A DNA stretch of 64,000 bases from Sphaerimonospora thailandensis (GCF_016863115.1 NZ_BOOG01000019.1:1-64000), one strand, 5' to 3'; counted from the stretch's first letter, positions 39,539 through 49,110 are shown. The notes: a model not told the origin generated them from the sequence alone. Program-made: numbers and translations.

Positions 39539-40357
39539 ATGGAGGCCAAGGTCGCGGGGGAGACCCGGCTGGCGCGGGAGATCGGCAGGCTGCGCAGGCC
39601 GACCACGGCGGCCTGGGCGGTCAACCAGCTGGCCCGGCGGCATCCGGACGACCTGGCGGGCCTCCTTGAGGTGGGCGAACGGCTGCGGGAGGCCTGGCGG
39701 CGGCAGGACGCGGACGCGCTGGCCGCCCTCGGCCGACGTAGGACGCGGATCACGGCCGGCCTCATCCGCGTGATCAGGCAGGACGCCGAGGCGGACGGGC
39801 GCCCGCTGCCGCCGGCGGCCGTAGCCGAGATCGAGCGGACTCTCGACGCCGCCGTGGTCGACGAGGAAGCGGCGGGCGAGGTCCGTCGGGGGAGGCTGGT
39901 CCGCCCTCTCAGCTACAGCGGATTCGCCCCCGCGCCGGTGGTACGGACCACCCCGCGGCGGAACGCCCCTGCGCCGCGGCCCGAGGCAGAGAAACGGCGG
40001 CAGGAGGACAAGCGACGGGCGGCGGTGCGCGAACGCGAAAGGGCGGAGCGCGAGCGCCGCGTCGGTGAGCTGAGGACGGTCCTCGCCGAGGCGGAACGCA
40101 CCGTCGCCGAGGCGGAGCAGAGCCATGCCGCCCGGGCGGCCGAGCTGGCGGAAGCCGTACGGGACCGAGACCGCCGGGCGGGGAAGGTCGCCGAGCTGAC
40201 CGCTGAGCTGGCCGAGGCCAGGGAGAGGCTCACCGCCGCCGAGCACCGGGTGGAAGTCGCCGAACGAGAAGAGATCGTCGCGAGCGAGGTGTCGCTGTCC
40301 GCCCGCCACCGAGCGGACCAGGCGCGGTCGGCTCTCGACCAGGCCGCCGGGCAGTGA
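39539..40357 (+). CDS. coiled-coil hypothetical protein with unclear start
   Basis: From the first usable ATG (39539) the protein is 272 residues. It begins with a conserved-looking segment (AREIGRLRRPTTAAWAVNQL), then a Pro-rich linker and a long Arg/Glu/Ala coiled coil (residues 145-270). Coding-like sequence extends upstream of the ATG to about 39461 (DLEEAAERLYGLALGEFTAA), yet there is no ATG, GTG or TTG in frame between the stop at 39410 and 39539. ATG 39539 also lacks a ribosome binding site. A single change at 39460 (GTT to GTG) would supply a fitting start. The gene may be damaged or start non-canonically. Confidence 0.55.
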   Translation: MEAKVAGETRLAREIGRLRRPTTAAWAVNQLARRHPDDLAGLLEVGERLREAWRRQDADALAALGRRRTRITAGLIRVIRQDAEADGRPLPPAAVAEIERTLDAAVVDEEAAGEVRRGRLVRPLSYSGFAPAPVVRTTPRRNAPAPRPEAEKRRQEDKRRAAVRERERAERERRVGELRTVLAEAERTVAEAEQSHAARAAELAEAVRDRDRRAGKVAELTAELAEARERLTAAEHRVEVAEREEIVASEVSLSARHRADQARSALDQAAGQ

Positions 40358-40384
40358 CAACGGCCGGGATTAGGATCACGCGGT

Positions 40385-40621
40385 ATGGAGGCCTCCGCTT
40401 GTACGCGTGGTGTTCTGTACGTGGTCGCGTGTGCCGCGCCGGCGGCTGCCGACGTTCATACCCTGGTGGGGCTGGCTCGGGAGGCCGGATGGCAGGTGCA
40501 TGTGGTCACGACGCCGATGGGGACCGGGTTCGTCGATATCGAGAAACTGAAACAGCTAGAAAGGATGGAGGCTGCCGATCTTGAACATCGAAAATTCCGA
40601 AGCCCAGCGACGGGCGGCTGA
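40385..40621 (+). pseudogene. N-terminal fragment of a flavoprotein (HFCD-type)
   Basis: The ORF encodes 78 residues. The first 58 match the start of flavin-dependent decarboxylase-like proteins: LYVVACAAPAAADVHTLVGL, then GWQVHVVTTPMGTGFVD. The rest of the domain, including the conserved ATFNT region and the PASANT-type end, is missing, and the sequence after about 40560 is unrelated. I read this as a 5' remnant left by a deletion that joined it to the next small gene. A translated product could not bind FMN properly. Confidence 0.65.
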
Positions 40622-40835
40622 GATCGGCACACTCACCCGTGAGAGCAGGACCGTCACCAACATTTCCACCCCTCAGGAGTGGCATGGGCGGTTGCTTGCG
40701 CAGTTCCGGCAGACCGAGGACGCCATGCTGGTGGACGACCTTCTCGGGCTCGCCGTGAAGATCCGCTCGAGAGTTGGTGGGGTGGAGCTTTCCACCGACT
40801 CCCTTTACGACCCGGAGACCGGGCTTCTGTCATGA
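40581..40835 (+). CDS. small hypothetical protein
   Basis: This 84-residue protein starts at TTG 40581 with GGAGG at the right distance (40567-40571). It has helix-forming stretches (EAQRRAAEIGTLTRESRT, AMLVDDLLGLAVKIRSRV) and ends in STDSLYDPETGLLS. No known domain is recognised. Its GC content is lower than that of its neighbours, which together with the broken genes on either side suggests an acquired or decaying segment. It converges on pgl 55 bases later. Confidence 0.5.
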   Translation: MNIENSEAQRRAAEIGTLTRESRTVTNISTPQEWHGRLLAQFRQTEDAMLVDDLLGLAVKIRSRVGGVELSTDSLYDPETGLLS

Positions 40836-40889
40836 TCATCTTTACGTAACCCTGACGCTGTGACGGCGGCAACCTGGCCTGGCCGCGAG

Positions 40890-41666
40890 TCAGGGGGAGG
40901 CGATGCGGCTGAGAGAGGGGGGGATCTTGGCGGCGGCGGCGCGGTCGAGCAGGAAGAGCGTGCGCTGGCGCCCGCGTGCCCCGGCGGCCGGCACCTGGAA
41001 CGGCCCGGCCTCCGACAGCGCCATGTGCACGGCCTGGGCCTTCTCCTCGCCCGCCGCGACGATCCAGACCTCCCGGGCGGTCCGGATCGCCGGGAACGTC
41101 AGCGACAGCCGGGTCGGCGGCGGCTTGGGGGAGCCGTGCACCGCCACGACCGACCGCTCTTCCTCGTAGACGGCCGGCTGGCCGGGGAAGAGCGACGCGA
41201 CGTGGGTGTCCGGCCCCATGCCGAGCAGCAGCACGTCGAAGGACGGCACCTGGCCGTGGTCCTCCGGCCTGGTCGCCTTGGCGAGCTCGGCCGCGTAGGC
41301 CTCCGCGGCCTCCTCGGCGGTCATGCCGGAGTCAGGGCCCGGCATGACGTGGACCCGGTCCGGATCCACGTCGACGCGGTCGAGCAGGGCGGCACGCGCC
41401 CCGGTCTCGTTCCGTTCGGGGTCGCCGTCGGGGAGGAAGCGCTCGTCGCCCCACCAGATGTCGAGCGCCCGCCAGTCGATCGCGTCGCGGGCGGCGGTCC
41501 CGGCCACCGCGGCGAGGGTCGCGATGCCGACGCTGCCGCCGGTCAGCACCAGGTGGGCCGTCCCGCGCGCTGCCTGGGTGTCGGCCAGCCGGGTGATCAG
41601 GCGGGCGGCCACGGCCTGGGCCAGCACCTCGGCGTCGCGGTGGACGATGACTGTGGGAACGCTCAC
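40890..41666 (-). CDS. pgl: 6-phosphogluconolactonase
   Basis: This 258-residue enzyme hydrolyses 6-phosphogluconolactone in the oxidative pentose phosphate pathway. DevB-type motifs are present: LVLTGGSVGIATL, then IWWGDERFLP and LLLGMGPDTHVASLFPG, then the C-terminal ALSEAGPFQVPAA. GTG 41666 follows AAGGACAGGCCC. It is the last gene of the tkt-tal-pgi-zwf-opcA-pgl operon, 12 bases after opcA. Confidence 0.95.
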   Translation of the reverse strand: MSVPTVIVHRDAEVLAQAVAARLITRLADTQAARGTAHLVLTGGSVGIATLAAVAGTAARDAIDWRALDIWWGDERFLPDGDPERNETGARAALLDRVDVDPDRVHVMPGPDSGMTAEEAAEAYAAELAKATRPEDHGQVPSFDVLLLGMGPDTHVASLFPGQPAVYEEERSVVAVHGSPKPPPTRLSLTFPAIRTAREVWIVAAGEEKAQAVHMALSEAGPFQVPAAGARGRQRTLFLLDRAAAAKIPPSLSRIASP

Positions 41667-41678
41667 GGGCCTGTCCTT

Positions 41679-42596
41679 CTACCGAGACTTCGACAGTTGC
41701 GCCAGGCGCTGAATGGCCGAGGCGTAGACCTCGTCGGGGTCGAGCCGCCGCAGCTCTTCGGCGAGCAGTTCCGAGGTGGGCCGCCGGGCCAGCGCGACCC
41801 GCCGATCCGGATGGCCGGGCCGCGACAGCGTGGCCAGCCGGGCGTCCGTCCTGGTCACCACGAGCTCGCCGCCGCCCGCGACGGCCAGGCGCACCCCGGT
41901 GAGGCCGGGCCCGGAGGAGTCGGCCACCTCGATCGGCGCCGCCAGGCGATCGGACAGCCAGGCCGCCAGCAGCGGCGCGCTGGGGTTGCCCGCCGCCCCT
42001 TCCACCACGCCCCGCTCGACCTTCCCGATCGGCTGGTCGAAGGCCGCGGCCAGCAGGCTGCGCCACGGCGTCAGCCGGGTCCAGGCCATGTCGGTGTCCC
42101 CGGGGACGTACACGTCGGCCCGGCCGCTGATCGCCGCGACCGTGTCCCGCGCCGCCTGCGCGTCGGTGATCCGCCGGCCGGCGAGCCGGCCGACGGGGTC
42201 CTTGGCCGGCACGTCCGGGCCCTGGCACGGCCACCACGCCACGACGGGCGTGTCGGGGAGCAGCAGCGGGGTGATCACCGAGTGGGCGTGTTCGGTCAGC
42301 TCGCCGTACAGGCGCAGCAGTACGACCTCGCCCGGCGCCGACTCGCCGACCCGGATCTCCGCGTCGAGCCGGTTGTGCTCGTTCGGACTGCGATTGATGA
42401 TCACCAGGATCCGCGAGGGGTGCTCGCGGGCGGCCTCGGTCGCCGCGCGTACCGCGTCGTACTGCCCGGCCTCGTCGACGACGGCGACCAGCGTCAGCAC
42501 CATGCCGACCGCCGGCGCGCCCATCTGGTGCCGCAGCCGGGTGAGCGTCGAGGAGATCTTCGACGCGGTGGTCTCGGTCAGGTTGAACGTCGTCAC
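41679..42596 (-). CDS. opcA: glucose-6-phosphate dehydrogenase assembly protein OpcA
   Basis: This 305-residue protein is required for full activity of glucose-6-phosphate dehydrogenase and interacts with it in actinobacteria and cyanobacteria. It has the OpcA landmarks PVVAWWPCQGPDVPAKDPVG and AWTRLTPWRSLLAAAFD. It starts at GTG 42596, overlapping the zwf stop by GTGA, so its production is tied to its partner. Confidence 0.93.
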   Translation of the reverse strand: MTTFNLTETTASKISSTLTRLRHQMGAPAVGMVLTLVAVVDEAGQYDAVRAATEAAREHPSRILVIINRSPNEHNRLDAEIRVGESAPGEVVLLRLYGELTEHAHSVITPLLLPDTPVVAWWPCQGPDVPAKDPVGRLAGRRITDAQAARDTVAAISGRADVYVPGDTDMAWTRLTPWRSLLAAAFDQPIGKVERGVVEGAAGNPSAPLLAAWLSDRLAAPIEVADSSGPGLTGVRLAVAGGGELVVTRTDARLATLSRPGHPDRRVALARRPTSELLAEELRRLDPDEVYASAIQRLAQLSKSR

Positions 42597-44266
42597 AGTC
42601 GCCTCCAGGCTCGCCCGTCCCTGGCCAGCATCTCGTCGGCCGAGGCGGGACCCCAGGTGCCCGCCGGGTAGCCCTCGGGCCTGCCCTGGGAGGCCCAGAA
42701 CTCCTCGATCGGATCCATGATCATCCAGGAGAGCTCCACCTCCCGCTGGTGCGGGAACAGCGGCGGGTCGCCGATGAGCACGTCGAGGAGCAGCCGCTCG
42801 TACGCCTCCGGAGACGACTCCATGAACGACTCGCCGTAGGCGAAGTCCATGAGGACGTCCCTGACCTCCATGGCCGTGCCCGGCACCTTGGAGCCGAAGC
42901 GCACGGTGATGCCCTCGTCCGGCTGGACCCGGATGACCAGTGCGTTCTGCCCGAGGATCTCGGTGTCGGTCTTGCTGAACGGCAGGTGCGGCGCCCGCTG
43001 GAAGACGACCGCGACCTCCGTCATCCGGCCGCTGAGCCGCTTGCCCGTACGCAGATAGAACGGCACCCCCGCCCAGCGGCGGTTGGCGACCTCGAGGCGG
43101 ACCGCGGCATAGGTCTCGGTGATCGAGTCCGCCGGGATGCCGTCCTCCTCCAGGTAGCCGACGACGGGCTCGCCGCCCTGCCAGCCCCGGGTGTACTGGC
43201 CGCGCGCGGTGCCGGCGGCCAGATCGGCCGGGAGCTGGACCGCGCTGAGCACCTTCTCCTTCTCCCGGCGCAGCGAGTCGGCGTCGAAGAAGGTCGGGTC
43301 CTCCATGGCGACCAGCGCCAGAAGCTGGAGCAGGTGGTTCTGGATCACGTCACGGGCCGCGCCGATGCCGTCGTAGTAGCCGGCCCGGCCGCCGATGCCG
43401 ATGTCCTCGGCCATCGTGATCTGGATGTGGTCGACGTAGCGGCGGTTCCAGATCGGCTCGTACAGCGTGTTGGCGAACCGCAGGGCCAGGATGTTCTGGA
43501 CCGTCTCCTTGCCCAGGTAGTGGTCGATCCGGAAGACCGACTCCTCCGGGAACACCGCGTTGGTCAGCGCGTTCAGCTCGCGGGCGCTGTTCAGGTCGTG
43601 CCCGAAGGGCTTCTCCACCACGACCCGCCGCCAGGACCCGCTCGGGCCCTGCGCGAGGTTCGTCCGCTTGAGCTGCTCGATCACCACGGGGAAGTACTTC
43701 GGCGGCACCGACAGGTAGAAGGCGTAGTTGCCGCCGGTGCCCCGGGTCTCGTCGATCTCCTTGAGCATCATCGCCAGCACGTCGAACGCGCCGTCGTCGT
43801 CGAAGGTGCCGGGGCAGAAGTGGATGCCCTCGCTGATCTGCTTCCAGACCTCCTCGCGGAACGGCGTGCGCGCGTGCTCCTTGACCGCCTCGTAGGTGAC
43901 CTGCGCGAAGTCCTCGTGCGCCCAGTCGCGCCGGGCGAACCCGACCAGGGAGAAGCCCGGGGGCAGCAGCCCCCGGTTGCCCAGGTCGTAGATCGCCGGC
44001 AGCAGCTTCCGCTTGGCCAGGTCGCCCGTGACGCCGAACAGCACGAGCACGCACGGCTCGGCCACCCGCGGCAGCCGCCTGTCCCGGGGATCGCGCAGCG
44101 GGTTGGGCAGGCTGAGGGGGTTGGCGGCGGCCACCTGCTCGGAGGTCGCCTGCGTCGCGGCCTGTGCCGCGGCCTGTGCCGCCGCCTGCGTCACCGTTTC
44201 GGCGACCGTCCCGGTCGCTGCGGTGGCCGGTGCCGTCTCCTCCGCCCGTGTCCGCGGCTCGGTCAT
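42593..44266 (-). CDS. zwf: glucose-6-phosphate 1-dehydrogenase
   Basis: This 557-residue enzyme makes NADPH from glucose-6-phosphate. NADP-binding FGVTGDLAKRKLLPAIYDL, the active-site RIDHYLGKETVQNI and the later EPIWNRRYVDHIQI are intact. The start is the Met at 44266, which has GGAGGAGCT upstream and overlaps the pgi stop (ATGA); the longer ORF is spurious. The first 50 residues are an Ala/Gln/Thr-rich low-complexity tail built from AAAQ-like repeats, absent from typical Zwf. Confidence 0.95.
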   Translation of the reverse strand: MTEPRTRAEETAPATAATGTVAETVTQAAAQAAAQAATQATSEQVAAANPLSLPNPLRDPRDRRLPRVAEPCVLVLFGVTGDLAKRKLLPAIYDLGNRGLLPPGFSLVGFARRDWAHEDFAQVTYEAVKEHARTPFREEVWKQISEGIHFCPGTFDDDGAFDVLAMMLKEIDETRGTGGNYAFYLSVPPKYFPVVIEQLKRTNLAQGPSGSWRRVVVEKPFGHDLNSARELNALTNAVFPEESVFRIDHYLGKETVQNILALRFANTLYEPIWNRRYVDHIQITMAEDIGIGGRAGYYDGIGAARDVIQNHLLQLLALVAMEDPTFFDADSLRREKEKVLSAVQLPADLAAGTARGQYTRGWQGGEPVVGYLEEDGIPADSITETYAAVRLEVANRRWAGVPFYLRTGKRLSGRMTEVAVVFQRAPHLPFSKTDTEILGQNALVIRVQPDEGITVRFGSKVPGTAMEVRDVLMDFAYGESFMESSPEAYERLLLDVLIGDPPLFPHQREVELSWMIMDPIEEFWASQGRPEGYPAGTWGPASADEMLARDGRAWRRL

Positions 44267-45888
44267 AGCTCCTCCGCCACCGAGAGCAGGTGCCGTACGC
44301 CCGCGACCCGGTCGGTGAGGTGCAGGCGGACCGCCGGCCTGCCCCGGGAGGCCAGGGCCCGCAGGTCGCCCAGCGCCTGCGCGAGCTGCAGCCTGCCCAG
44401 CGTGTACGGCCTGCCCGGCACCTCGACGTCGTCGGTGACGGCCCCGGTGATCTGCAGGAACACCCCGGCGGCGGGGCCGCCCTTGTGGTACTGCCCGGTC
44501 GAGTGCAGGAACCGCGGTCCCCATCCGAACGTGACCGCGTGGTCGGTCCGGTAGTCGAGCAGTGCCCGGAGCGTGGCCACGTCGGCGCCCGCCCAGGTCT
44601 CGGTCATCTCCTCGAAGGAGGACTCGCCGACGGGGGCGGCGTCGAACGCCGCCTCCCGGTCGAGATACGCCATGATCGCCAGGTAGCCCCGCTCCGAGAT
44701 CGCGCGCAGCAGCCAGGTCAGCACGTCGGCCAGGTTCTTCGGGTCCCCCGGCACCTCGCCGTACACCTCGACGGGCCCGTCGGTCAGGATCGGCGTCCCG
44801 GCGGGCAGCGGCCCGTCGCCGGACTCCTCCAGGATCGCGGTGGTGTTCTCCTTCGACTCGGCCACGTTCGGCTGGTCGAACGGGTTGATCCCGAGGACCC
44901 GGCCGGCGACCGCCGTCGCGTACTCCCAGACGAGGAACTGCGCGCCCAGCGGGCCGTCCACCGCGGCGGCGCCGTCCGGCCCGATCGACACCACGTACTG
45001 GTCGTCGGCCTCGGCCGCATCGGCACCGACCACCGGCAGGATGCCCTTGCCCTCCTTGCCGGTCGACTCGGCGATGAGCTGCTCGATCCAGTCGGGCAGC
45101 CCGATGATGTCCGACGCCGCGTCACGCAGGACCAGCTTGTCGCGGCCGTGCAGCGCGTGGGCGCCGAGCAGCACGCCGAGGTCCAGGCCGGGGTTGCCCT
45201 CGGCTCCTTCCAGCAGCGGCTGTACGGCGGCCGCCTCGTCGAGAAGGCTGCGCACATCGGCGCCGGCCAGCGCGCTCGGCACCAGGCCGAACGCGCTGAG
45301 CGCGCTGTAGCGGCCGCCCACGTTCGGGTCGGCCAGGACGACCTGGTAGCCGGCCTCGATAGCGGCCTGCTCCAGCGGGGAGCCGGGGTCGGTCACGATG
45401 ACCATGTGCTCGGCGGGGTCGAGCCCGGCGTCGCGGAACGCCTTCTCGTAGATCCGGCGGTGGCTGTCGGTCTCGATCGTGCCGCCGCTCTTGCTGGACA
45501 CCACCACGAGCGTCCGCTCGATCGGGGCGGCCAGCGCGCGCCGCACCTGGTGCGGATCGGTCGTGTCGAGGACGGTCAGCGGCACGTCCTGGGTGGCGCA
45601 GATGACCTCGGGGGCGAGCGAGGACCCGCCCATCCCGGCCAGCACCACGTGGTCGAGGCCTTCGGCCTGAGCCTTCTCGACGAGCTTGGTGATCTCGGGC
45701 AGCAGCTCCCGGCTCGTGAGCGGCAGGTTGAGCCAGCCGAGCCGGATCTCCGCCTCGGAGCGGGCCTTCGGCCCCCACAGCCCGGGGTCGCCCGCGGCCA
45801 GCGCGGCCGGCGCCCCGTCGGCGACCAGCTCGTTCCTGACCGCCTCGACCGCCTTCCCCCCGTCGCCGAGGTTCACCTCAACTGTCAT
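44263..45888 (-). CDS. pgi: glucose-6-phosphate isomerase
   Basis: This 541-residue enzyme interconverts glucose-6-phosphate and fructose-6-phosphate. The phosphate-binding VVLAGMGGSSLAPEV and VVSSKSGGTIET, plus GINPFDQPNVAESKENT, define the SIS-type fold of the actinobacterial Pgi branch. GAGGCGAC precedes Met 45888. Here pgi sits between tal and zwf; mycobacteria carry their pgi elsewhere, so this links glycolysis and the pentose phosphate genes in one transcript. Confidence 0.95.
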   Translation of the reverse strand: MTVEVNLGDGGKAVEAVRNELVADGAPAALAAGDPGLWGPKARSEAEIRLGWLNLPLTSRELLPEITKLVEKAQAEGLDHVVLAGMGGSSLAPEVICATQDVPLTVLDTTDPHQVRRALAAPIERTLVVVSSKSGGTIETDSHRRIYEKAFRDAGLDPAEHMVIVTDPGSPLEQAAIEAGYQVVLADPNVGGRYSALSAFGLVPSALAGADVRSLLDEAAAVQPLLEGAEGNPGLDLGVLLGAHALHGRDKLVLRDAASDIIGLPDWIEQLIAESTGKEGKGILPVVGADAAEADDQYVVSIGPDGAAAVDGPLGAQFLVWEYATAVAGRVLGINPFDQPNVAESKENTTAILEESGDGPLPAGTPILTDGPVEVYGEVPGDPKNLADVLTWLLRAISERGYLAIMAYLDREAAFDAAPVGESSFEEMTETWAGADVATLRALLDYRTDHAVTFGWGPRFLHSTGQYHKGGPAAGVFLQITGAVTDDVEVPGRPYTLGRLQLAQALGDLRALASRGRPAVRLHLTDRVAGVRHLLSVAEEL

Positions 45889-45894
45889 GTCGCC

Positions 45895-46998
45895 TCAGGC
45901 CTTCCCGAGCTCGGCCTTGACGGTCTCGAGCAGCTCGTTCCACGACGTCTCGAACTTCTCGACGCCCTCCTCCTCCAGGACTCGCACCACGTCGTCGTAG
46001 TCGATGCCGGCGTTCTTGAGCGACGCCATGACGTCCCACGCCTGCTGGTAGAAGGGGCGGACGGTGTCACCCGAGATCCTGCCGTGGTCGGCGGCCGCCT
46101 CCAGCGTCTTCTCCGGCATGGTGTTGACCACCCCGCCGGTCACGAGCTGCTCGACGTAGAGGGTGTCGGGGTAGTCCGGGTTCTTCACTCCGGTGGAGGC
46201 CCACAGCGGCCGCTGCGGGCGGGCGCCGGCGGCGCGCAGGGCCTGCCAGCGCGGCGAGTTCATGACCTCCTCGAACGCGGCGTAGGCGAGGCGGGCGTTG
46301 GCGACGCCGGCCTTGCCCCGCAGCCCGAGTGCCTCCGGGGTGCCGATCTTCTCCAGCCGGCCGTCGATCTCGGTGTCGAGGCGGCTGACGAAGAACGACG
46401 CCACCGACTCGATGGAGGCGAGGTTCACCCCGGCCGCCGCGGCCTTCTCCAGGCCGCTCAGCCAGGCGTCCATGACCTGGCGGTACCGCCCCAGAGAGAA
46501 GATCAGCGTGACGTTGACGCTGATGCCCTCGGAGATGGCCTGCGTGATCGCGGGAAGGCCCTCGACGGTCGCCGGGATCTTGATGTGCACGTTGGGCCGG
46601 TCGACCAGCCACCACAGCGCGCGTGCCTCGGCGATGGTCGGCTCGGTCTTACGGGCCAGCCGGGGATCGACCTCGATGGAGACCCGGCCGTCCACCCCGT
46701 GGGTCGCGTCGTAGACCGGCCGCAGCACGTCGGCCGCCCAGCGGATGTCGAAGGTCGTGATGGCCCGCACGGCCTCCTCGACCGAGACGCCGCGCACCGC
46801 GAGGTCGCGGAGCTGCGTGTCGTACGCGTCGCCCTTGCTGAGGGCGTTGGCGAAGATCGTCGGGTTGGACGTGACGCCGCTCACGTTCTTGTCCTTGACC
46901 AGGGCGGCCAGGCCGCCGCCACGCAGCCGGTCCCGGCTGATGTCGTCGAGCCAGATGGAGACTCCGGCCTCGACAAGGCGCTTCAGATTCTCACTCAT
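45895..46998 (-). CDS. tal: transaldolase
   Basis: This 367-residue enzyme transfers dihydroxyacetone units in the non-oxidative pentose phosphate pathway. It has the family start [18 protein letters not shown], the NPTIFANAL segment, and the Schiff-base lysine in [14 protein letters not shown]. Length and motifs match the actinobacterial/cyanobacterial long type. Met 46998 has GAGGGATCAAG upstream. It follows tkt by 9 bases. Confidence 0.96.
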   Translation of the reverse strand: MSENLKRLVEAGVSIWLDDISRDRLRGGGLAALVKDKNVSGVTSNPTIFANALSKGDAYDTQLRDLAVRGVSVEEAVRAITTFDIRWAADVLRPVYDATHGVDGRVSIEVDPRLARKTEPTIAEARALWWLVDRPNVHIKIPATVEGLPAITQAISEGISVNVTLIFSLGRYRQVMDAWLSGLEKAAAAGVNLASIESVASFFVSRLDTEIDGRLEKIGTPEALGLRGKAGVANARLAYAAFEEVMNSPRWQALRAAGARPQRPLWASTGVKNPDYPDTLYVEQLVTGGVVNTMPEKTLEAAADHGRISGDTVRPFYQQAWDVMASLKNAGIDYDDVVRVLEEEGVEKFETSWNELLETVKAELGKA

Positions 46999-47007
46999 CT
47001 TGATCCC

Positions 47008-49110
47008 TCAGTTTCCGGTCGTCTCGCCCTTGTCGGCGCCGATCCTGGCCAGGCTGGCCTTGGCGGCGGCGACGACGCGGTCGGCGGTGAGGCCGAACTG
47101 CTCGTAGACGGTCTTGTACGGGGCGGAGGCACCGAAGTGCTCCAGGCTCAGCACTTCCCCCGCTTCGCCGACGAACTCCCGCCAGCCCAGCGCGACTCCC
47201 GCCTCCACGGCCACCCGGGCGCGGACCGAGTGCGGCAGCACGGTCTGCCGGTAGGCGGGCTCCTGCGCCCTGAACCACTCGACGCACGGCATCGACACCA
47301 CCCGGGTCGGGATGCCCTGCGCCTCCAGGGTCTTACGTGCCTCCACCGCGAGCTGGACCTCGCTGCCGGTCCCGATGATCACCACGGCCGGCTGGCAGTT
47401 GGACGCCTCCTGCAGCACGTAACCGCCGCGCGCCACGCAGTCGGGGTCGCCGGTGCCGTCCAGGACCGGCAGGTTCTGCCGGCTGAGGCACAGCCCGGCG
47501 GGACGGTCGGTGTGCTCCAGGATCGCCTTCCACGCGGCCGAGGTCTCGTTGGCGTCGGCCGGGCGGACCACGTCCAGGCCCGGGATGGCGCGCAGCGACC
47601 ACAGGTGCTCGATCGGCTGGTGGGTCGGGCCGTCCTCGCCGAGACCGATCGAGTCGTGCGTCCACACGTAGGTCACCGGGAGCTTCATCAGCGCGGCCAG
47701 CCGCACCGACGGGCGCATGTAGTCGCTGAACACCAGGAACGTGCCGCCGTACGGGCGGGTGCCGTTGTGCAGGGCGATGCCGTTCAGGATGGCGCCCATG
47801 CCGTGCTCGCGGATGCCGAAGTGCAGCGTCCTGCCGTACCGGTTGCCGGGGAACTCCCCGGTCTGGAACTCCTCCGGGATGAAGGACGGCTCGCCCTTCA
47901 TCGTGGTGTTGTTGGAGTCGGCCAGGTCGGCCGAGCCGCCCCACAGCTCGGGCAGGACCGGCGCGAGCGCGCTCAGCACCTCGCCGGAGGCCTTGCGGGT
48001 GGCGACCGACGACCCGATCTCGTAGGAGGGCAGCGCCTTGTGCCAGCCCTCGGGGAGCTTGTGCCGTGAGATCCGGTCGAACAGCTCGGCACGCTCGGGG
48101 TCGGCCGCCCGCCAGCTCGCGAACCGCTTGTCCCACTCGGCACGCGCCTCCCGGTTGCGCGCCACGACCTCGCGGGCGTGCGCGAGGACCTCGTCGGGGA
48201 CGTCGAAGTGCTTGGACGGGTCCATGCCGAGGACCTGCTTGGTCGCGGCGACCTCGTCGGGGCCGAGCGCCGAGCCGTGGATCTTGCCGGTGTTCTGCTT
48301 GTTCGGCGCGGGCCAGCCGATGATCGTGCGCAGCTTGATGAAGGTCGGCCGCTCGGTCTCGGCGCGGGCCGCCTCCATCGCCGCGTGCAGCGCCTCGACG
48401 TCCTCGACGTACTTTCCAGAAGCGGTCCAGTCGACCTCCAGGACCTGCCAGCCGTACGCCTCGTACCGCTTGGCGATGTCCTCCGACAGCGCGATCTGGG
48501 TGTCGTCCTCGATCGAGATCTGGTTGGAGTCGAAGACGACGACGAGGTTGCCGAGCTTCTGGTGGCCCGCGATCGCGCTGACCTCGTGGCTGATGCCCTC
48601 CTCGATGTCGCCCTCGGAGGCGAAGCACCAGATCATGTGGTCGAACGGGGAGGTCCCCGGCTCGGCGTCGGGGTCGAACAGGCCGCGCTCGCGGCGGGCG
48701 GCCATGGCCATCCCCACGGCGTTGCCCAGACCCTGGCCCAGCGGGCCCGTGGTCGTCTCCACACCCGCCGTGTGGCCGTACTCCGGATGGCCCGGGGTGA
48801 GGCTGTCCCACTGGCGCAGGCCCTTGATGTCGTCAAGGGTGAGGCCGTACCCGGAAAGGTAGAGCTGGATGTAGAGCGTCAGGCTGGTGTGCCCGCAGGA
48901 CAGCACGAACCTGTCGCGCCCCGCCCACTTCGGATCCGAAGGATCGTGGCACAGGACGCGCTGGAAGAGAAGGTAGGCGGCGGGAGCGAGGCTCATCGCG
49001 GTGCCCGGGTGACCCGAGCCCGCCTTCTCGACCGCGTCCATCGCCAGGGCCCGCACCACGTCGACCGCCTGCCGATCGAGGTCACTCCACTCAAGGCTTG
49101 CGCTGCTCAA
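47008..49110 (-). CDS. tkt: transketolase
   Basis: This 700-residue thiamin-diphosphate enzyme transfers two-carbon units between sugar phosphates. The N-terminal GSGHPGTAMSLAPAAYLLF, the ThDP motif region GHTSLTLY to EGDIEEGISHE, and the pyrimidine-domain DSIGLGEDGPTHQPIEHL are all present. It starts at TTG 49110, with AGAGGGGAT upstream. It is the first gene of the pentose phosphate operon and diverges from ctaB, a conserved actinobacterial arrangement. Confidence 0.96.
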   Translation of the reverse strand: MSSASLEWSDLDRQAVDVVRALAMDAVEKAGSGHPGTAMSLAPAAYLLFQRVLCHDPSDPKWAGRDRFVLSCGHTSLTLYIQLYLSGYGLTLDDIKGLRQWDSLTPGHPEYGHTAGVETTTGPLGQGLGNAVGMAMAARRERGLFDPDAEPGTSPFDHMIWCFASEGDIEEGISHEVSAIAGHQKLGNLVVVFDSNQISIEDDTQIALSEDIAKRYEAYGWQVLEVDWTASGKYVEDVEALHAAMEAARAETERPTFIKLRTIIGWPAPNKQNTGKIHGSALGPDEVAATKQVLGMDPSKHFDVPDEVLAHAREVVARNREARAEWDKRFASWRAADPERAELFDRISRHKLPEGWHKALPSYEIGSSVATRKASGEVLSALAPVLPELWGGSADLADSNNTTMKGEPSFIPEEFQTGEFPGNRYGRTLHFGIREHGMGAILNGIALHNGTRPYGGTFLVFSDYMRPSVRLAALMKLPVTYVWTHDSIGLGEDGPTHQPIEHLWSLRAIPGLDVVRPADANETSAAWKAILEHTDRPAGLCLSRQNLPVLDGTGDPDCVARGGYVLQEASNCQPAVVIIGTGSEVQLAVEARKTLEAQGIPTRVVSMPCVEWFRAQEPAYRQTVLPHSVRARVAVEAGVALGWREFVGEAGEVLSLEHFGASAPYKTVYEQFGLTADRVVAAAKASLARIGADKGETTGN

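Noticed and set aside
44290-48069. A 1259-residue plus-strand ORF opposite pgi, tal and tkt
   Set aside because: It is the antisense shadow of three well-identified genes and has no recognisable domain.
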